From NCBI RefSeq assembly GCF_000165835.1, contig NC_014640.1:1550001-1614000 (forward strand): DNA of 64,000 nt, read 5' to 3'. This DNA comes from Achromobacter xylosoxidans A8 (GTDB taxonomy: Bacteria > Pseudomonadota > Gammaproteobacteria > Burkholderiales > Burkholderiaceae_B). The position numbers and the translations under genes are program-made. Position 1 is the first letter of the stretch. Every line of letters begins with the position of its first letter. Below the pieces are notes generated by a model. That model ran no database searches, was not told the DNA's origin, and saw nothing but the letters and a program-made list of their open reading frames with translations. Below are positions 46,458-55,511 of the stretch, one piece after another.

Positions 46458-48598
46458 GCCAGCGGGGTCCATTGCAGTATCAGCTCCTGTCCCATCGCGG
46501 GATCGGAAGTGGAAGGGGCGCCGGTTTCGATGCGGCCGGCCAGGCGGCGAGTGTAGGCGGGGTCGCCGTTGTCGCGCACCGTCAGGTCATACCAGCCTGC
46601 GCTGCGGGTCAGGTCCCAGGCCAGGCTGACCGCCTCGCCCGCAGCGAGCGTGGCGTCGTCTTCGCGGGGATAGCCATACGCGTTGGCCTCCACCCGGAAC
46701 GAGCGGGCCTGCGAGGTGGGATTATGCAGTGTCAGTTGCAGCGACGCGCCTGGCCCCTGGTAGTTGGCCCTGACTTCCAGGGATGGCGGGCCAGCGCGGC
46801 CCGTGCAATGGCGGTGGAAGCCGTTGGGCCCCAGCACCCATAGATCGTAGCGACCCTCGTCGGCGGCGGTCTGCCATGTGCCTTCGAGCTGCTTGCCGGC
46901 TTCCACGGTGTAGCGGCGGGGGCCGCGCTTCAGATGCAGCCGGTCGTACACATGCAGCACCGCGCCCGCCGCGCCGGTGTTTTCGAAGCGCAGCGTCACG
47001 CTCTTTCCATCCGCAACCGCATGGACCTGCAGCGCGTAGGGCAGAGGACGCGATGGGCGCGTGCCAGTCTGCTGCCGCGCCAGCCCCGGCTGCAGCGGCG
47101 CGGGTGGCGTGACCGTGCCGGGCAGCGCCGATGCCAGTCCGGCGCGTTCGGTCGTGGCTGGCAAGCCGCTGGGCAGGCCAGCGCCGTCTGGCGCGGCGAA
47201 GTCGAAGATCGATGTGAGGTCGCCGCAGACGGCGCGGCGCCACGGCGAGATATTGGGCTCGGCCACGCCGAAGCGCTGCTCGATGAAACGCAGCACGGAA
47301 GTGTGGTCGAACACCTGGGAATTGACCCAGCCGCCCGTGGTCCAGGGCGACAGCACATACATGGGTACGCGAGGGCCCAGGCCGTAGACGCCGTGCAGGT
47401 GGGCGAGGGTATCGTCCTTTTCCGCGCCGGCGACGATCTCGTGATACTCGCCGCGGGTATCCGCCGTGGAGGCTCCGGCCAGCGCGCCCGAGGCATCGCG
47501 CGAGGGCGGCGCGGGCGGCGGCATATGGTCGAAGAAGCCGTCGTTCTCGTCGAACATCAGCAGCAGGACGGTCTTGCTCCAGACCTCGGGGTTGGCCGTC
47601 AGCGCATCCAGCACGCGGGCCGTGTAGTCGGCGCCCTGGGCCGGGCTGGACGGGCTGGGGTGCTCGGAGCCGGCCTTGGTCGCACAGATCCAGGACACTT
47701 GCGGCAGGGTGCCGTCCAGCACGTCCTGGCGCAGCAGGTCCAGGTCGCGGGTGGTGAGCGCCTTGTCCTTCAACGCGGCCACTGACCCGGGCAGGCCTTG
47801 ATAGGCATCGCGGTAGGCCTTGAACCCGGCGGTGGGGTTCAATGAATAGTTGTCCGCCATGTTCTGGTAGATGCGCCAACTGACGCCGGCCGCCTCCAGC
47901 CGCTCGGGATAGGTCGTCCAGGTATAGGCGCGCGCCGGATCGCCGCCGGTGAGCTTGTTGTAGGTATTGCCCAAGGCCGGACCGTTGCCGCGGCCCAGGC
48001 CGTCGTTGGTGCCCGTCCAGACGAACAGCCGGTTGGTATTGGTGCCGCCGGTGAACGAGCAGTGGTAGGCGTCGCAGACCGTGAAGGCGCGCGCCATGGC
48101 GTACTGGAAGGGCATGTCCTCGGCTGAGAAGTACGCCATCGAGTGGTTCTTCTTGGCGGCCGGCCAGTTGCCCATGCGGCCTGCGTCCCACGCGTCCTGG
48201 GCGTTGGACCAGGTGTGCGGCGTGCTGGCCACGCGCATGGTCTCGAAAGCTTCGCGCGTATCCAGGTGGAAGGGCAGCACCGTGCGCGGCGCGCCTTCAT
48301 CGGGTTTGTCGTTGTACTGCGCCCAGACGGTGCGACGGCGCGCGTCCGGGCTGTCCGGCACGGGTATGGGAAAGCGGTCGCCGAACCCGCGCACGCCCGC
48401 CAGTCCGCCGAAATAATGGTCGAACGAGCGGTTCTCCTGCATGAAGACGACGATGTGCTCCACGTCGCGGATCGTGCCCGTGCGGCGCGCGGCCGGGATC
48501 GCGAGCGCGCGGCGGATGGAGGCGGGCAGCAGGGCCAGGGCGCTGCCGGCGCCGGCCAGCGAGGCGCCGCTGCGGAGAAAGTCACGTCGGGTCTGCAT
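46454..48598 (-). CDS. Phosphocholine-specific phospholipase C
   Basis: A 714-residue secreted enzyme. The twin-arginine signal TRRDFLRSG (residues 3-11) followed by a hydrophobic stretch indicates Tat export in folded form. The phosphoesterase core has EHIVVFMQENRSFDHYFG near residues 47-64, MFDENDGFFDHMPPP and the HTSVLRFIEQRFG segment; two repeated C-terminal DUF756 domains (about 525-605 and 620-700) complete the PlcH/PlcN-type architecture. It would cleave phosphatidylcholine or sphingomyelin head groups. Whether it is haemolytic cannot be told from sequence. It is preceded by a hairpin that separates it from the aminotransferase gene. Confidence 0.93.
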   Translation of the reverse strand: MQTRRDFLRSGASLAGAGSALALLPASIRRALAIPAARRTGTIRDVEHIVVFMQENRSFDHYFGGLAGVRGFGDRFPIPVPDSPDARRRTVWAQYNDKPDEGAPRTVLPFHLDTREAFETMRVASTPHTWSNAQDAWDAGRMGNWPAAKKNHSMAYFSAEDMPFQYAMARAFTVCDAYHCSFTGGTNTNRLFVWTGTNDGLGRGNGPALGNTYNKLTGGDPARAYTWTTYPERLEAAGVSWRIYQNMADNYSLNPTAGFKAYRDAYQGLPGSVAALKDKALTTRDLDLLRQDVLDGTLPQVSWICATKAGSEHPSPSSPAQGADYTARVLDALTANPEVWSKTVLLLMFDENDGFFDHMPPPAPPSRDASGALAGASTADTRGEYHEIVAGAEKDDTLAHLHGVYGLGPRVPMYVLSPWTTGGWVNSQVFDHTSVLRFIEQRFGVAEPNISPWRRAVCGDLTSIFDFAAPDGAGLPSGLPATTERAGLASALPGTVTPPAPLQPGLARQQTGTRPSRPLPYALQVHAVADGKSVTLRFENTGAAGAVLHVYDRLHLKRGPRRYTVEAGKQLEGTWQTAADEGRYDLWVLGPNGFHRHCTGRAGPPSLEVRANYQGPGASLQLTLHNPTSQARSFRVEANAYGYPREDDATLAAGEAVSLAWDLTRSAGWYDLTVRDNGDPAYTRRLAGRIETGAPSTSDPAMGQELILQWTPLA

Positions 48599-48616
48599 GA
48601 GGCATTCCTGAGAACG

Positions 48617-48644
48617 AAACTGCCCGCACAGGGGCGGGCAGTTT
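48617..48644 (-). terminator. Hairpin between aminotransferase and phospholipase genes
   Basis: AAACTGCCCGC and GCGGGCAGTTT are perfect 11-base arms around six bases. On the minus strand only TTT follows, so termination after the aminotransferase may be partial. Confidence 0.45.
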
Positions 48645-48671
48645 GGATGGGCGGCTAGGGCGGCGGTGATC

Positions 48672-49517
48672 CTACTTCGCGCCGGTGCTTTCCGCGTAGT
48701 CCATGTACAGCTTATGCGCGCGGCGGGCCATCGGGCCGTATTCCAGCTTGCGGTCTTCCACGCGATTCACGTGCACCACCTTGCCGTAGTTGCCGGACGA
48801 GAACACTTCGTCGGCTTGTTCGATGTCGGCGCGGGTCAGGCTGCGTTCCTGCACGTCGACGCCGTCGGCCTTCAGCAGGGCCAGCACGCGGCGGCGCGTG
48901 ATGCCATTGAGGAAGGTGCCGTTGTCGGCCGGCGTGGACACCACGCCGTCCTTCGCGATCCACAGATTGCTGGTGGCGAATTCGGCGATATTGCCCGCGC
49001 CGTCCAGCATGATGGCGTTGTCGAAGCCCTTCTCGGCGGCTTCGCGGATGGCGCGTTGGCCGTTGGGGTAGAGGCAGGACGCCTTGGCGTCGGTCGGCGC
49101 CATATTGGGCCAGGAACGCGCAAAGCTGGAGAAGCAGGCGGAGAAGCCCTGGTCGCCCGGCATCGGCACCTTGAACACATGCAGCACGAACTGGGTCTTG
49201 TCGGCGTCCGGCAGCAGGAAGCCGTCGGCGCAATAGAACATGGGCTTGATGTAGAGCTCGGTGCCTTGCGGGAATTTCGCGACTGCCTGCAGGCACAGCT
49301 GCTGGATTTCTTCCCAGCCGAGCTGGGGCTTCATCAGCATCTTTTCGGCCGAGCGCACCACGCGCTGGCAGTGCAGGTCCAGGTCCGGCGTCAGGCCGCG
49401 GAATGCGCGCGCGCCGTCGAACACCATGCTGGCCATCCAGAAGGCGTGGTCGGCCGGGCCGAGCAGTTTGGGGTTTTCAGTGGTCCAGTGACCGTTGTGC
49501 CAGAACAAGGCATCCAT
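48672..49517 (-). CDS. Branched-chain amino acid aminotransferase family (class IV PLP enzyme)
   Basis: A 281-residue fold-type IV transaminase. The PLP Lys145 is in PTDAKASCLYPNGQRA, Glu179 in AEFATSNLW contacts the pyridine nitrogen, and DGVVSTPADNGTFLNGITRRRVL is the conserved C-terminal region. It probably interconverts branched-chain amino acids and 2-oxoacids. It is shorter than E. coli IlvE (309) and lies between two liv transporters, which suggests a catabolic role. D-amino acid transaminase or aminodeoxychorismate lyase are less likely alternatives. Confidence 0.88.
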   Translation of the reverse strand: MDALFWHNGHWTTENPKLLGPADHAFWMASMVFDGARAFRGLTPDLDLHCQRVVRSAEKMLMKPQLGWEEIQQLCLQAVAKFPQGTELYIKPMFYCADGFLLPDADKTQFVLHVFKVPMPGDQGFSACFSSFARSWPNMAPTDAKASCLYPNGQRAIREAAEKGFDNAIMLDGAGNIAEFATSNLWIAKDGVVSTPADNGTFLNGITRRRVLALLKADGVDVQERSLTRADIEQADEVFSSGNYGKVVHVNRVEDRKLEYGPMARRAHKLYMDYAESTGAK

Positions 49518-49603
49518 GGTTGTCTTCCTTCACTTGAATCGGGTTGGCGCTATCGGCGCGCCGAAACGTCAGGATACATGAGGCGGCGGCCGGGTTCCGG
49601 TTG

Positions 49604-50629
49604 TCATTCGCGAGCCAGCGCCGCCTGCACGCGGTCGGCCGCCTGCGCCGGCATCCATTGCCGCCAGACGGGGCCATACTGCTTGAGGAAATAGCGCGCG
49701 GCGTCCTCGGGTTCCTTGCCTTCGTTTTCCAGCCAGCCCAGCGTGGCGTCGATGGCGTCGCTGGGCACGGTCAGCTTGCCCAGGAACTCGGCGAGCTGCG
49801 GCGCCTGCTTGGCGAACTGCGCATTCACACCGGTGACCACGGGGTTGGGCTTGAACTCGGTGGCCACGGGATTGGCGCACTTGGGATCGGTCATGCAGGT
49901 GTAGGCGGCCTGGTCGAAGGCGGGCAGTTCCAGCTTCACCAGGTCCAGCGCCCCGACCAGCGAGGTGGGCGTCCAGTAGTAGAAGACGATGTCGCGCTTG
50001 CGCTTGTACGCGGAGACGATAGCGGCCTTCTGCGCAGCGCCGGAACCGGGCGCGAACATGGCGTAGTCCTTTTCAAGCTTCAAGGCGCGCAGCAGGTTCT
50101 CGTTCAGGGTGCCGCAGGCCCAGCCTGCGGGGCAGCCGTAGATGCGACCGCGGCCGGGCTCCTCGGGATCGGCGAAGACTTCCTTGAAGCGGGCCAGGTC
50201 GGCCGCGGATTTCAAATCGGGGTGACGTTCGACGGTGTAGCGCGGCACGTACCAGCCTTCGCCAGCGTCGTACACGTGGCCCACGCCCAGCACCTTGCCG
50301 CTGGCCAAAGCCTTCTTCCATGCGCCTTCGATCTGGCCGGGCCAGACTTCCGGGGTGACGTCGACGTCGCCGCGTTGCAGCGCGGCCAGCATGGGCAGGG
50401 TCTCGCCGATCTCGACCGTGGTCTTGCAGCCGTAGCCGTGTTCCAGCACGTAGCGTTCGATACCGGCCAGGACCAGGTTGGATTCCCAGTTCAGGCCGCT
50501 GAAGCGGACCGGCCGGTTGATTTCGCAGACGGGAGCGGCGGGATCGGCGGCTTGCGCGGCGGCAGGGATGAGGGCGGCTGCCAGCGCCAGGGCGCCAAGG
50601 ACGGGGGCGAGCGGATGCGGGTTGCGCAT
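49604..50629 (-). CDS. ProX/OpuAC-type glycine betaine or quaternary amine binding protein
   Basis: A 341-residue exported protein with a signal peptide ending at AAAQA (about 24-28). VRFSGLNWESNLVLAGIERYVLEHGYG, DVTPEVWPGQ and DIVFYYWTPTSLVGAL belong to the OpuAC domain. Trp residues suited to bind a trimethylammonium group are present. There is no ATPase or permease of this family next to it, so it either feeds a transporter elsewhere or has a scavenging role. The ATG at 50629 begins the signal peptide; an earlier ATG at 50662 would prepend 11 hydrophilic residues. Confidence 0.88.
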   Translation of the reverse strand: MRNPHPLAPVLGALALAAALIPAAAQAADPAAPVCEINRPVRFSGLNWESNLVLAGIERYVLEHGYGCKTTVEIGETLPMLAALQRGDVDVTPEVWPGQIEGAWKKALASGKVLGVGHVYDAGEGWYVPRYTVERHPDLKSAADLARFKEVFADPEEPGRGRIYGCPAGWACGTLNENLLRALKLEKDYAMFAPGSGAAQKAAIVSAYKRKRDIVFYYWTPTSLVGALDLVKLELPAFDQAAYTCMTDPKCANPVATEFKPNPVVTGVNAQFAKQAPQLAEFLGKLTVPSDAIDATLGWLENEGKEPEDAARYFLKQYGPVWRQWMPAQAADRVQAALARE

Positions 50630-50686
50630 GGTCAGGCACCTGTTGGGTTGGGTGCCGTTCATTGTACGGGTGCCAGCGGGCGCGCC

Positions 50687-50717
50687 AAATGAAACGGGGC
50701 CGCGGATGGCGGCCCCG
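50687..50717 (-). terminator. Terminator after liv cluster B
   Basis: CGGGGCCGC / GCGGCCCCG around five bases; on the minus strand TTTCATTT follows. It lies 21 bases beyond the livM stop of cluster B. Confidence 0.75.
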
Positions 50718-50737
50718 TGCGACTTGCGTTGCCTGGA

Positions 50738-51721
50738 TCAGGCGCGGGCGCTGCGCCGGCGGTTGATCAGGGCGCCAATCTCGCCCACGATGCCGCGGCG
50801 GAAGGCCAGCACGCAGATCACGAAGATCAGACCGATCACGATGGTGACCGATTCACCCAGGCGCAGGAACCAGTCCACGCCGGTCAGGTTGGCCATCATC
50901 TGACCGAAGTCGCCCACCTTGTTTTCCATCAGCACCACGATGAAGGCGCCGAGGATGGGGCCGGTCAAGGTGCCCAGTCCGCCGATCAGCGTCATCAGGA
51001 TGACCAGGCCGGACATCTGCCAGGTGGCGTCGGACAAGGTGGCCGACACGAAGACCAGGGTCTTGGTGGCGCCCGCCAGGCCAGCCAGCGCGGCCGACAG
51101 CACGAAGGCCAGCAGCTTGAAGCGGTCGACGTCGTAGCCCAGCGAGATGGCGCGCGGCTCATTCTCGCGCAGCGCCTGCAGCACCTGGCCGAAGGGCGAG
51201 TTCACCGTGCGCCAGATGATGAAGTAGCCAATGATGAAGATGGCCATCACCACGTAGTACAGGTTCAGGTCCTTGGACAGGTCGATCAGGCCGAACAGGG
51301 TGCCGCGCGGCACGCTTTGCAGGCCGTCCTCGCCGCCCGTGAACTTCGCCTGGAGGAAGAAGAAGAACACCATCTGCGACAGCGCCAGGGTGATCATGGC
51401 GAAGTAGATGCCGCTGCGGCGGATGGCAAGGGCGCCCATCGCCAGGCCCAGCAGCGCCGCCACGGCTACGCCGAACAGCAAGCCGATCTCGGTGGGGAAG
51501 CCCCACACCTTGAGCGCGTGGCCGGTCGCGTAGGCCGCGCTGCCCAGGAAGGCGGCATGTCCGAACGACAGGAGACCAGTGAAGCCCAGCAGCAGGTTGA
51601 ATGCGCACGCGAAGAGCGCGTAGCACATGATCTTCATGGCGAAGATCGGATACACCCCGACAAAGGGGAGCATGGCCACCACGACGGCCAGTACCGCATA
51701 GCCCAGGAATTGACGATTCAT
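50738..51721 (-). CDS. livM: Branched-chain amino acid-type ABC permease LivM, cluster B
   Basis: A 327-residue permease with about nine helices. AFNLLLGFTGLLSFGHAAFLG is the LivM signature and QVLQALRENEPRAISLGYDV is the ATPase-contact loop. The C-terminal end is basic. The start overlaps the livH stop by four bases, so it is translationally coupled. It is the last gene of cluster B. Confidence 0.94.
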   Translation of the reverse strand: MNRQFLGYAVLAVVVAMLPFVGVYPIFAMKIMCYALFACAFNLLLGFTGLLSFGHAAFLGSAAYATGHALKVWGFPTEIGLLFGVAVAALLGLAMGALAIRRSGIYFAMITLALSQMVFFFFLQAKFTGGEDGLQSVPRGTLFGLIDLSKDLNLYYVVMAIFIIGYFIIWRTVNSPFGQVLQALRENEPRAISLGYDVDRFKLLAFVLSAALAGLAGATKTLVFVSATLSDATWQMSGLVILMTLIGGLGTLTGPILGAFIVVLMENKVGDFGQMMANLTGVDWFLRLGESVTIVIGLIFVICVLAFRRGIVGEIGALINRRRSARA

Positions 51722-52605
51722 TTTTCTTTTCCGAACAGCCCGGCCGGGCGGATCAACAGAACGATGGCCATGATGATGAACACGACCGTGCTGGAGGCCT
51801 CGGGCCAGAACACCTTGGTCAGTCCTTCAATCACGCCCAGGCCCAGACCGGTCACGATGGCGCCCATGATGGACCCCATGCCCCCGATCACGACCACGGC
51901 GAACACGACGATGATGAGGTTGGAGCCCATCAACGGAGAAATCTGCAGCACGGGCGCGGCCAGCACGCCAGCAAAGCCCGCCAACGCCACGCCGAAGCCA
52001 TAGGTCAGCGTGATCATGCGCGGCACGTTGACGCCAAAGGCCTCCACCAGCCGCGGGTTCTCGGTGCCGGCGCGCAGCAGGGCGCCCAGGCGGGTGCGTT
52101 CAATGACGAACCAGGTTGCCAGGCACACCACCAGGGAGGCCACCACGACCCAGCCGCGGTAGTTCGGCAGGACCATGAAGCCCAGGTTGGTGGCCCCGCG
52201 CAGCGCGTCGGGCGTGGGATAAGGTTGGCCCGAGACGCCGTAGAAGCTGCGGAACAGGCCTTCTATGAGCAGCGTCAGGCCGAAGGTGAGCAGCAGGCCG
52301 TACAGGTGATCGAGCTTGTACAGATGCCGCAGCAACAGCTTTTCTATGATGATGCCGAACAGCCCGACGATCAGCGGCGCCAGGATCAGCATGACCCAGT
52401 AGTTCAACCCCAGGTACGACAGCCCCATCCAGGCGACGAACGCGCCCAGCATGTAGAGCGCGCCGTGCGCGAAGTTGATGACGTTCAGCAGCCCGAAGAT
52501 GACGGCCAGCCCGAGCGACAGCATGGCGTAGAAGGAGCCGTTGACCAGGCCTAGCAACAGCTGGCCGAACAAGGCCTGTATGGGGATGCCGAAAATGTCA
52601 GTCAT
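51718..52605 (-). CDS. livH: Branched-chain amino acid-type ABC permease LivH, cluster B
   Basis: A 295-residue permease with the LivH start GQLLLGLVNGSFYAMLSLGLAVIFG and the NFAHGALYMLGAF motif; the contact loop is RTRLGALLRAGTENPRLVEAFGV. Close to the E. coli length (308). It lies 148 bases after the binding-protein stop; a terminator-like hairpin lies in that gap. Confidence 0.94.
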   Translation of the reverse strand: MTDIFGIPIQALFGQLLLGLVNGSFYAMLSLGLAVIFGLLNVINFAHGALYMLGAFVAWMGLSYLGLNYWVMLILAPLIVGLFGIIIEKLLLRHLYKLDHLYGLLLTFGLTLLIEGLFRSFYGVSGQPYPTPDALRGATNLGFMVLPNYRGWVVVASLVVCLATWFVIERTRLGALLRAGTENPRLVEAFGVNVPRMITLTYGFGVALAGFAGVLAAPVLQISPLMGSNLIIVVFAVVVIGGMGSIMGAIVTGLGLGVIEGLTKVFWPEASSTVVFIIMAIVLLIRPAGLFGKEK

Positions 52606-52695
52606 CTTGTGAAAATCCTGCGCGTACGAATGGAAGCGAGCTAGTCAATACCTGATCCGGTCAGAATGCGACCCGGCGCGAAACAAGACCCTGTC

Positions 52696-52733
52696 AAAAA
52701 CGCGGCCCGGCGCTTGGATTCGCCGGGTCGCGT
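52696..52733 (-). terminator. Internal terminator between binding protein and livH, cluster B
   Basis: Read on the minus strand, ACGCGACCCGGCG pairs with CGCCGGGCCGCGT (12 of 13) and is followed by TTTTT. It lies inside the operon, 21 bases after the binding-protein stop and 91 bases before livH, so it should act as a partial terminator that gives more binding protein than permease. Confidence 0.7.
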
Positions 52734-52753
52734 CTGGGGGCACTGGGGCTGGT

Positions 52754-53968
52754 TTACTTCTTGACCAGCTTGCAGGTGGACTCGGACAACTTGGTGTAGA
52801 CCTCGTCGCCAGGGAGCGTCGCCACGACCTTGTAGTAGTCCCACGGGGCCTTGGATTCGGCTGGCGTCTTGACCTGCATCAGGTACATGTCGTGGATCAT
52901 GCGGCCGTCTTCGCGCACGTAACCGCCTTGCGCGAAGAAGTCGTTGACCTTGTTCGACTTCATCCACTTCATGACGGCGTCGCCGTCGTCCGTGCCGGTG
53001 GACTTGATGGCGTTCAGGTAGAAGGCCGTGGCCGAGTAGTCGCCCGCCTGCAGCATGGAAGGCTTGCGGCCGACCTTGGCTTCGAACTTCTTGGACCAGG
53101 CGCGCGAGGCGTCGGATTGGTCCCAGTACCAGCCGTCGGTCAGGTACATGCCCTGGGTGGCTTGCAGGCCCAGCGCGTGCACGTCGTTGATGAAGACCAG
53201 CAGGCCGGCCATCTTCATGGTCTTGGTCACGCCGAATTCATTGGCGGCCTTGATCGAGTTGATGGTGTCGCCGCCGGCATTGGCCAGGCCCAGGATCTGC
53301 GCCTTGGAGGCTTGCGCCTGCAGCAGGAAGGACGAGAAGTCCGAGGCGCCCAGCGGCGCGCGCACCTGGCCCTTGACCTCGCCGCCAGCAGCCTTGACCA
53401 CGGCCATGGTGTCACGTTCCAGCGCGTGGCCGAAGGCGTAGTCCGCGGTCAGGAAGAACCAACTCTTGCCGCCGTCCTTCACCACGGCGGAACCGGTGCC
53501 GCGCGCCAGGGCCACGGTGTCGTAGGCGTAGTGCACGGTATAGGGCGAGCATTGGGCGTTGGTCAGGTCCGACGCGCCCGCGCCGATCGCCATGAAGGGC
53601 TTCTTCTTCGCGGCGGCCACGCCGGCCATGGCCAGGCTGGTCGACGAGTTGGTGCCGGCGATGATGACGTCCACCTTCTGCTCGTCGAACCATTCGCGCA
53701 CGCGCGCCGAGGCGACGTCGGCTTTGTTCTGGTGGTCGGCCGACACGACTTCGATCTTCTTGCCGTTGATCGAACCGCCGGCGTCCTCGATTGCCATGCG
53801 CACGGCTTCCAGACCGGCCTTGCCGTCGATGTCGGAATACACGCCCGACATGTCAGTGATGAAGCCGATGCGGATGACATCGTCGGAGATACCTTGCGCG
53901 TGGGCGGTTGCCCCAGCAAATCCCAGGCCCGCCATGGCCAGTGCAGCAGTGATGGTGTGCAGCTTCAT
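52754..53968 (-). CDS. Branched-chain amino acid-type ABC substrate-binding protein, cluster B
   Basis: A 404-residue binding protein with a signal peptide ending at ATAHAQ (about 19-24). IRIGFITDMSGVYSDIDGKAG, GGSINGKKIEVVSADHQNK and TADYAFGHALERD are typical of the Peripla_BP_6 family. I chose the ATG at 53968 since an AGAGGAGT Shine-Dalgarno sequence precedes it and the signal peptide starts there; upstream codons in frame overlap livF and are not coding. The similarity pattern (no cysteine pair like cluster A) suggests a different ligand, perhaps an aromatic or hydroxy acid. Confidence 0.93.
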   Translation of the reverse strand: MKLHTITAALAMAGLGFAGATAHAQGISDDVIRIGFITDMSGVYSDIDGKAGLEAVRMAIEDAGGSINGKKIEVVSADHQNKADVASARVREWFDEQKVDVIIAGTNSSTSLAMAGVAAAKKKPFMAIGAGASDLTNAQCSPYTVHYAYDTVALARGTGSAVVKDGGKSWFFLTADYAFGHALERDTMAVVKAAGGEVKGQVRAPLGASDFSSFLLQAQASKAQILGLANAGGDTINSIKAANEFGVTKTMKMAGLLVFINDVHALGLQATQGMYLTDGWYWDQSDASRAWSKKFEAKVGRKPSMLQAGDYSATAFYLNAIKSTGTDDGDAVMKWMKSNKVNDFFAQGGYVREDGRMIHDMYLMQVKTPAESKAPWDYYKVVATLPGDEVYTKLSESTCKLVKK

Positions 53969-54030
53969 GGGATGACTCCTCTCTTCCCTACGGTGTAGTG
54001 TTGCCGGATTTCCGGCGGATGACACAGGTT

Positions 54031-54741
54031 CTAGACGCCCAGCAGTTCGTTGAGCGTGTCCTGTTTTTCTGAAAGTTCTGCGGCTTCGAAGTGCTCGACG
54101 ATCTGGCCGTGCTCCATGACATAGAAGCGGTCGGCCAAGGGCGCGGCAAAGCGGAAGTTCTGCTCCACCATGACGATGGTGTAGCCGCGCTGCTTCAGCG
54201 CCGTGATCATGCGCGCCAGCGCCTGCACGATGACAGGGGCGAGGCCTTCGGAGATTTCGTCGAGCAGCAGCAGGTTGGCGCCGGTGCGCAGGATGCGCGC
54301 CACGGCCAGCATCTGTTGTTCGCCGCCCGACAGGCGCGTGCCAGGAGAATTCCGGCGCTCCTGCAGGTTGGGGAACATGTCGTAGATTTCGGCCAGCGAC
54401 ATGCCGCCGCCCAGCGAGCCGACGACCGGCGGCAGCAGCAGGTTTTCTTCGCAGGACAGGCTGGCGAAGATGCCGCGTTCCTCGGGGCAATAGCCCACGC
54501 CCAGGTGGGCGATCTTGTAGGTGGGCAGGTCGATGGCTTCGGTGCCGTGGATGCGTACCGAACCCTTGCGCGAACCCGTCAGGCCGAGGATGGCCCGCAG
54601 GGTCGTGGTGCGCCCGGCGCCATTGCGTCCTAGCAGCGTGACCACTTCGCCTTGTCCAACGCGCATATCCACGCCGTGCAGGATATGCGATTCCCCGTAC
54701 CAGGCCTGCAGGCCCGAAATTTCCAGTGCCGGGGTGCTCAT
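54031..54741 (-). CDS. livF: Branched-chain amino acid-type ABC ATP-binding protein LivF, cluster B
   Basis: A 236-residue ATPase with an unusual P-loop. Walker A reads GRNGAGRTT, with Arg44 (codon CGC) where Lys is nearly always found. The rest is normal: signature RLSGGEQQMLAVARIL, Walker B LLLLDEISEGLAP, and VEQN. It overlaps livG by four bases (ATGA) and is followed 62 bases later by the binding protein. It either tolerates the substitution, with catalysis relying on the LivG site, or belongs to a subgroup in which Arg is fixed. Confidence 0.92.
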   Translation of the reverse strand: MSTPALEISGLQAWYGESHILHGVDMRVGQGEVVTLLGRNGAGRTTTLRAILGLTGSRKGSVRIHGTEAIDLPTYKIAHLGVGYCPEERGIFASLSCEENLLLPPVVGSLGGGMSLAEIYDMFPNLQERRNSPGTRLSGGEQQMLAVARILRTGANLLLLDEISEGLAPVIVQALARMITALKQRGYTIVMVEQNFRFAAPLADRFYVMEHGQIVEHFEAAELSEKQDTLNELLGV

Positions 54742-55511
54742 GCGTGCGCTCCTTGAAGTTCGCCCTCGGTGGTGCCCATGTAAGCCTGCATCACGGCCGG
54801 ATGGCGGGAGACTTCGGCGTACGATCCTTCGGCCAGCACGCTGCCGCGCGCCAGCACAGTAATGGTGTTGGCGATGGAGGACACGACATTCATGTTGTGT
54901 TCCACCATCAGGATGGTGCGCCCGGCGCTGACGCGCTTGATCAGCTGCGTGACGCGGTCCACGTCCTCGTGGCCCATGCCCTGTGTGGGTTCGTCCAGCA
55001 GCATCAGCTCGGGTTCCATCGCCAGCGTGGTGGCGATTTCGAGCGCGCGCTTGCGGCCATAGGGCAGGTTTACGGTGGTCTCGTCGGCGAAGGCGCCCAG
55101 GTCGACCTGTTCCAGCAGCGCGCGGGCGGGCTCGTTCAGCGCCGCCAGCTGCTTGTCGCTTTTCCAGAAGTGGAACGACAGGCCGGTCTTGCGCTGCAGG
55201 CCGATGCGCACGTTTTCCAGCACGGTCAGGTGCGGGAACACCGCCGAGATCTGGAAGGAGCGGATCACGCCGCGCCGCGCGATCTGCGCGGGACGCTCGC
55301 CGGTAATGTCGATACCGTTGAACTTGATGGTTCCCGACGTGGGAGAGAGAAACTTGGTAAGCAGGTTGAAGCAAGTGGTCTTGCCCGCGCCGTTAGGCCC
55401 GATCAAGGCATGAATCTCGCCCCGCTTGATACGCAAATCGACCCCATTGACCGCGACGAATCCGCGGAATTCCTTGGTGAGGCCTTTTGTCTCCAGGATC
55501 GTGTCGTCCAT
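54738..55511 (-). CDS. livG: Branched-chain amino acid-type ABC ATP-binding protein LivG, cluster B
   Basis: A 257-residue ATPase with Walker A GPNGAGKTT, the LivG-type loop RSFQISAVFPHLTVLENV, signature variant LPYGRKRALEIATTLA, Walker B LMLLDEPTQGMG and VEHN. In LivG the signature is often LSYGxQR; LPYGRKR is within the known range. It is the first gene of cluster B, so the region to its right (55512-55869) should hold the operon promoter. Confidence 0.94.
   Translation of the reverse strand: MDDTILETKGLTKEFRGFVAVNGVDLRIKRGEIHALIGPNGAGKTTCFNLLTKFLSPTSGTIKFNGIDITGERPAQIARRGVIRSFQISAVFPHLTVLENVRIGLQRKTGLSFHFWKSDKQLAALNEPARALLEQVDLGAFADETTVNLPYGRKRALEIATTLAMEPELMLLDEPTQGMGHEDVDRVTQLIKRVSAGRTILMVEHNMNVVSSIANTITVLARGSVLAEGSYAEVSRHPAVMQAYMGTTEGELQGAHA

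Noticed and set aside
53969..54490. Upstream extension of the cluster B binding-protein frame by 174 codons.
   Set aside because: It overlaps livF out of frame and lies before a clear signal peptide and ribosome site at 53968.
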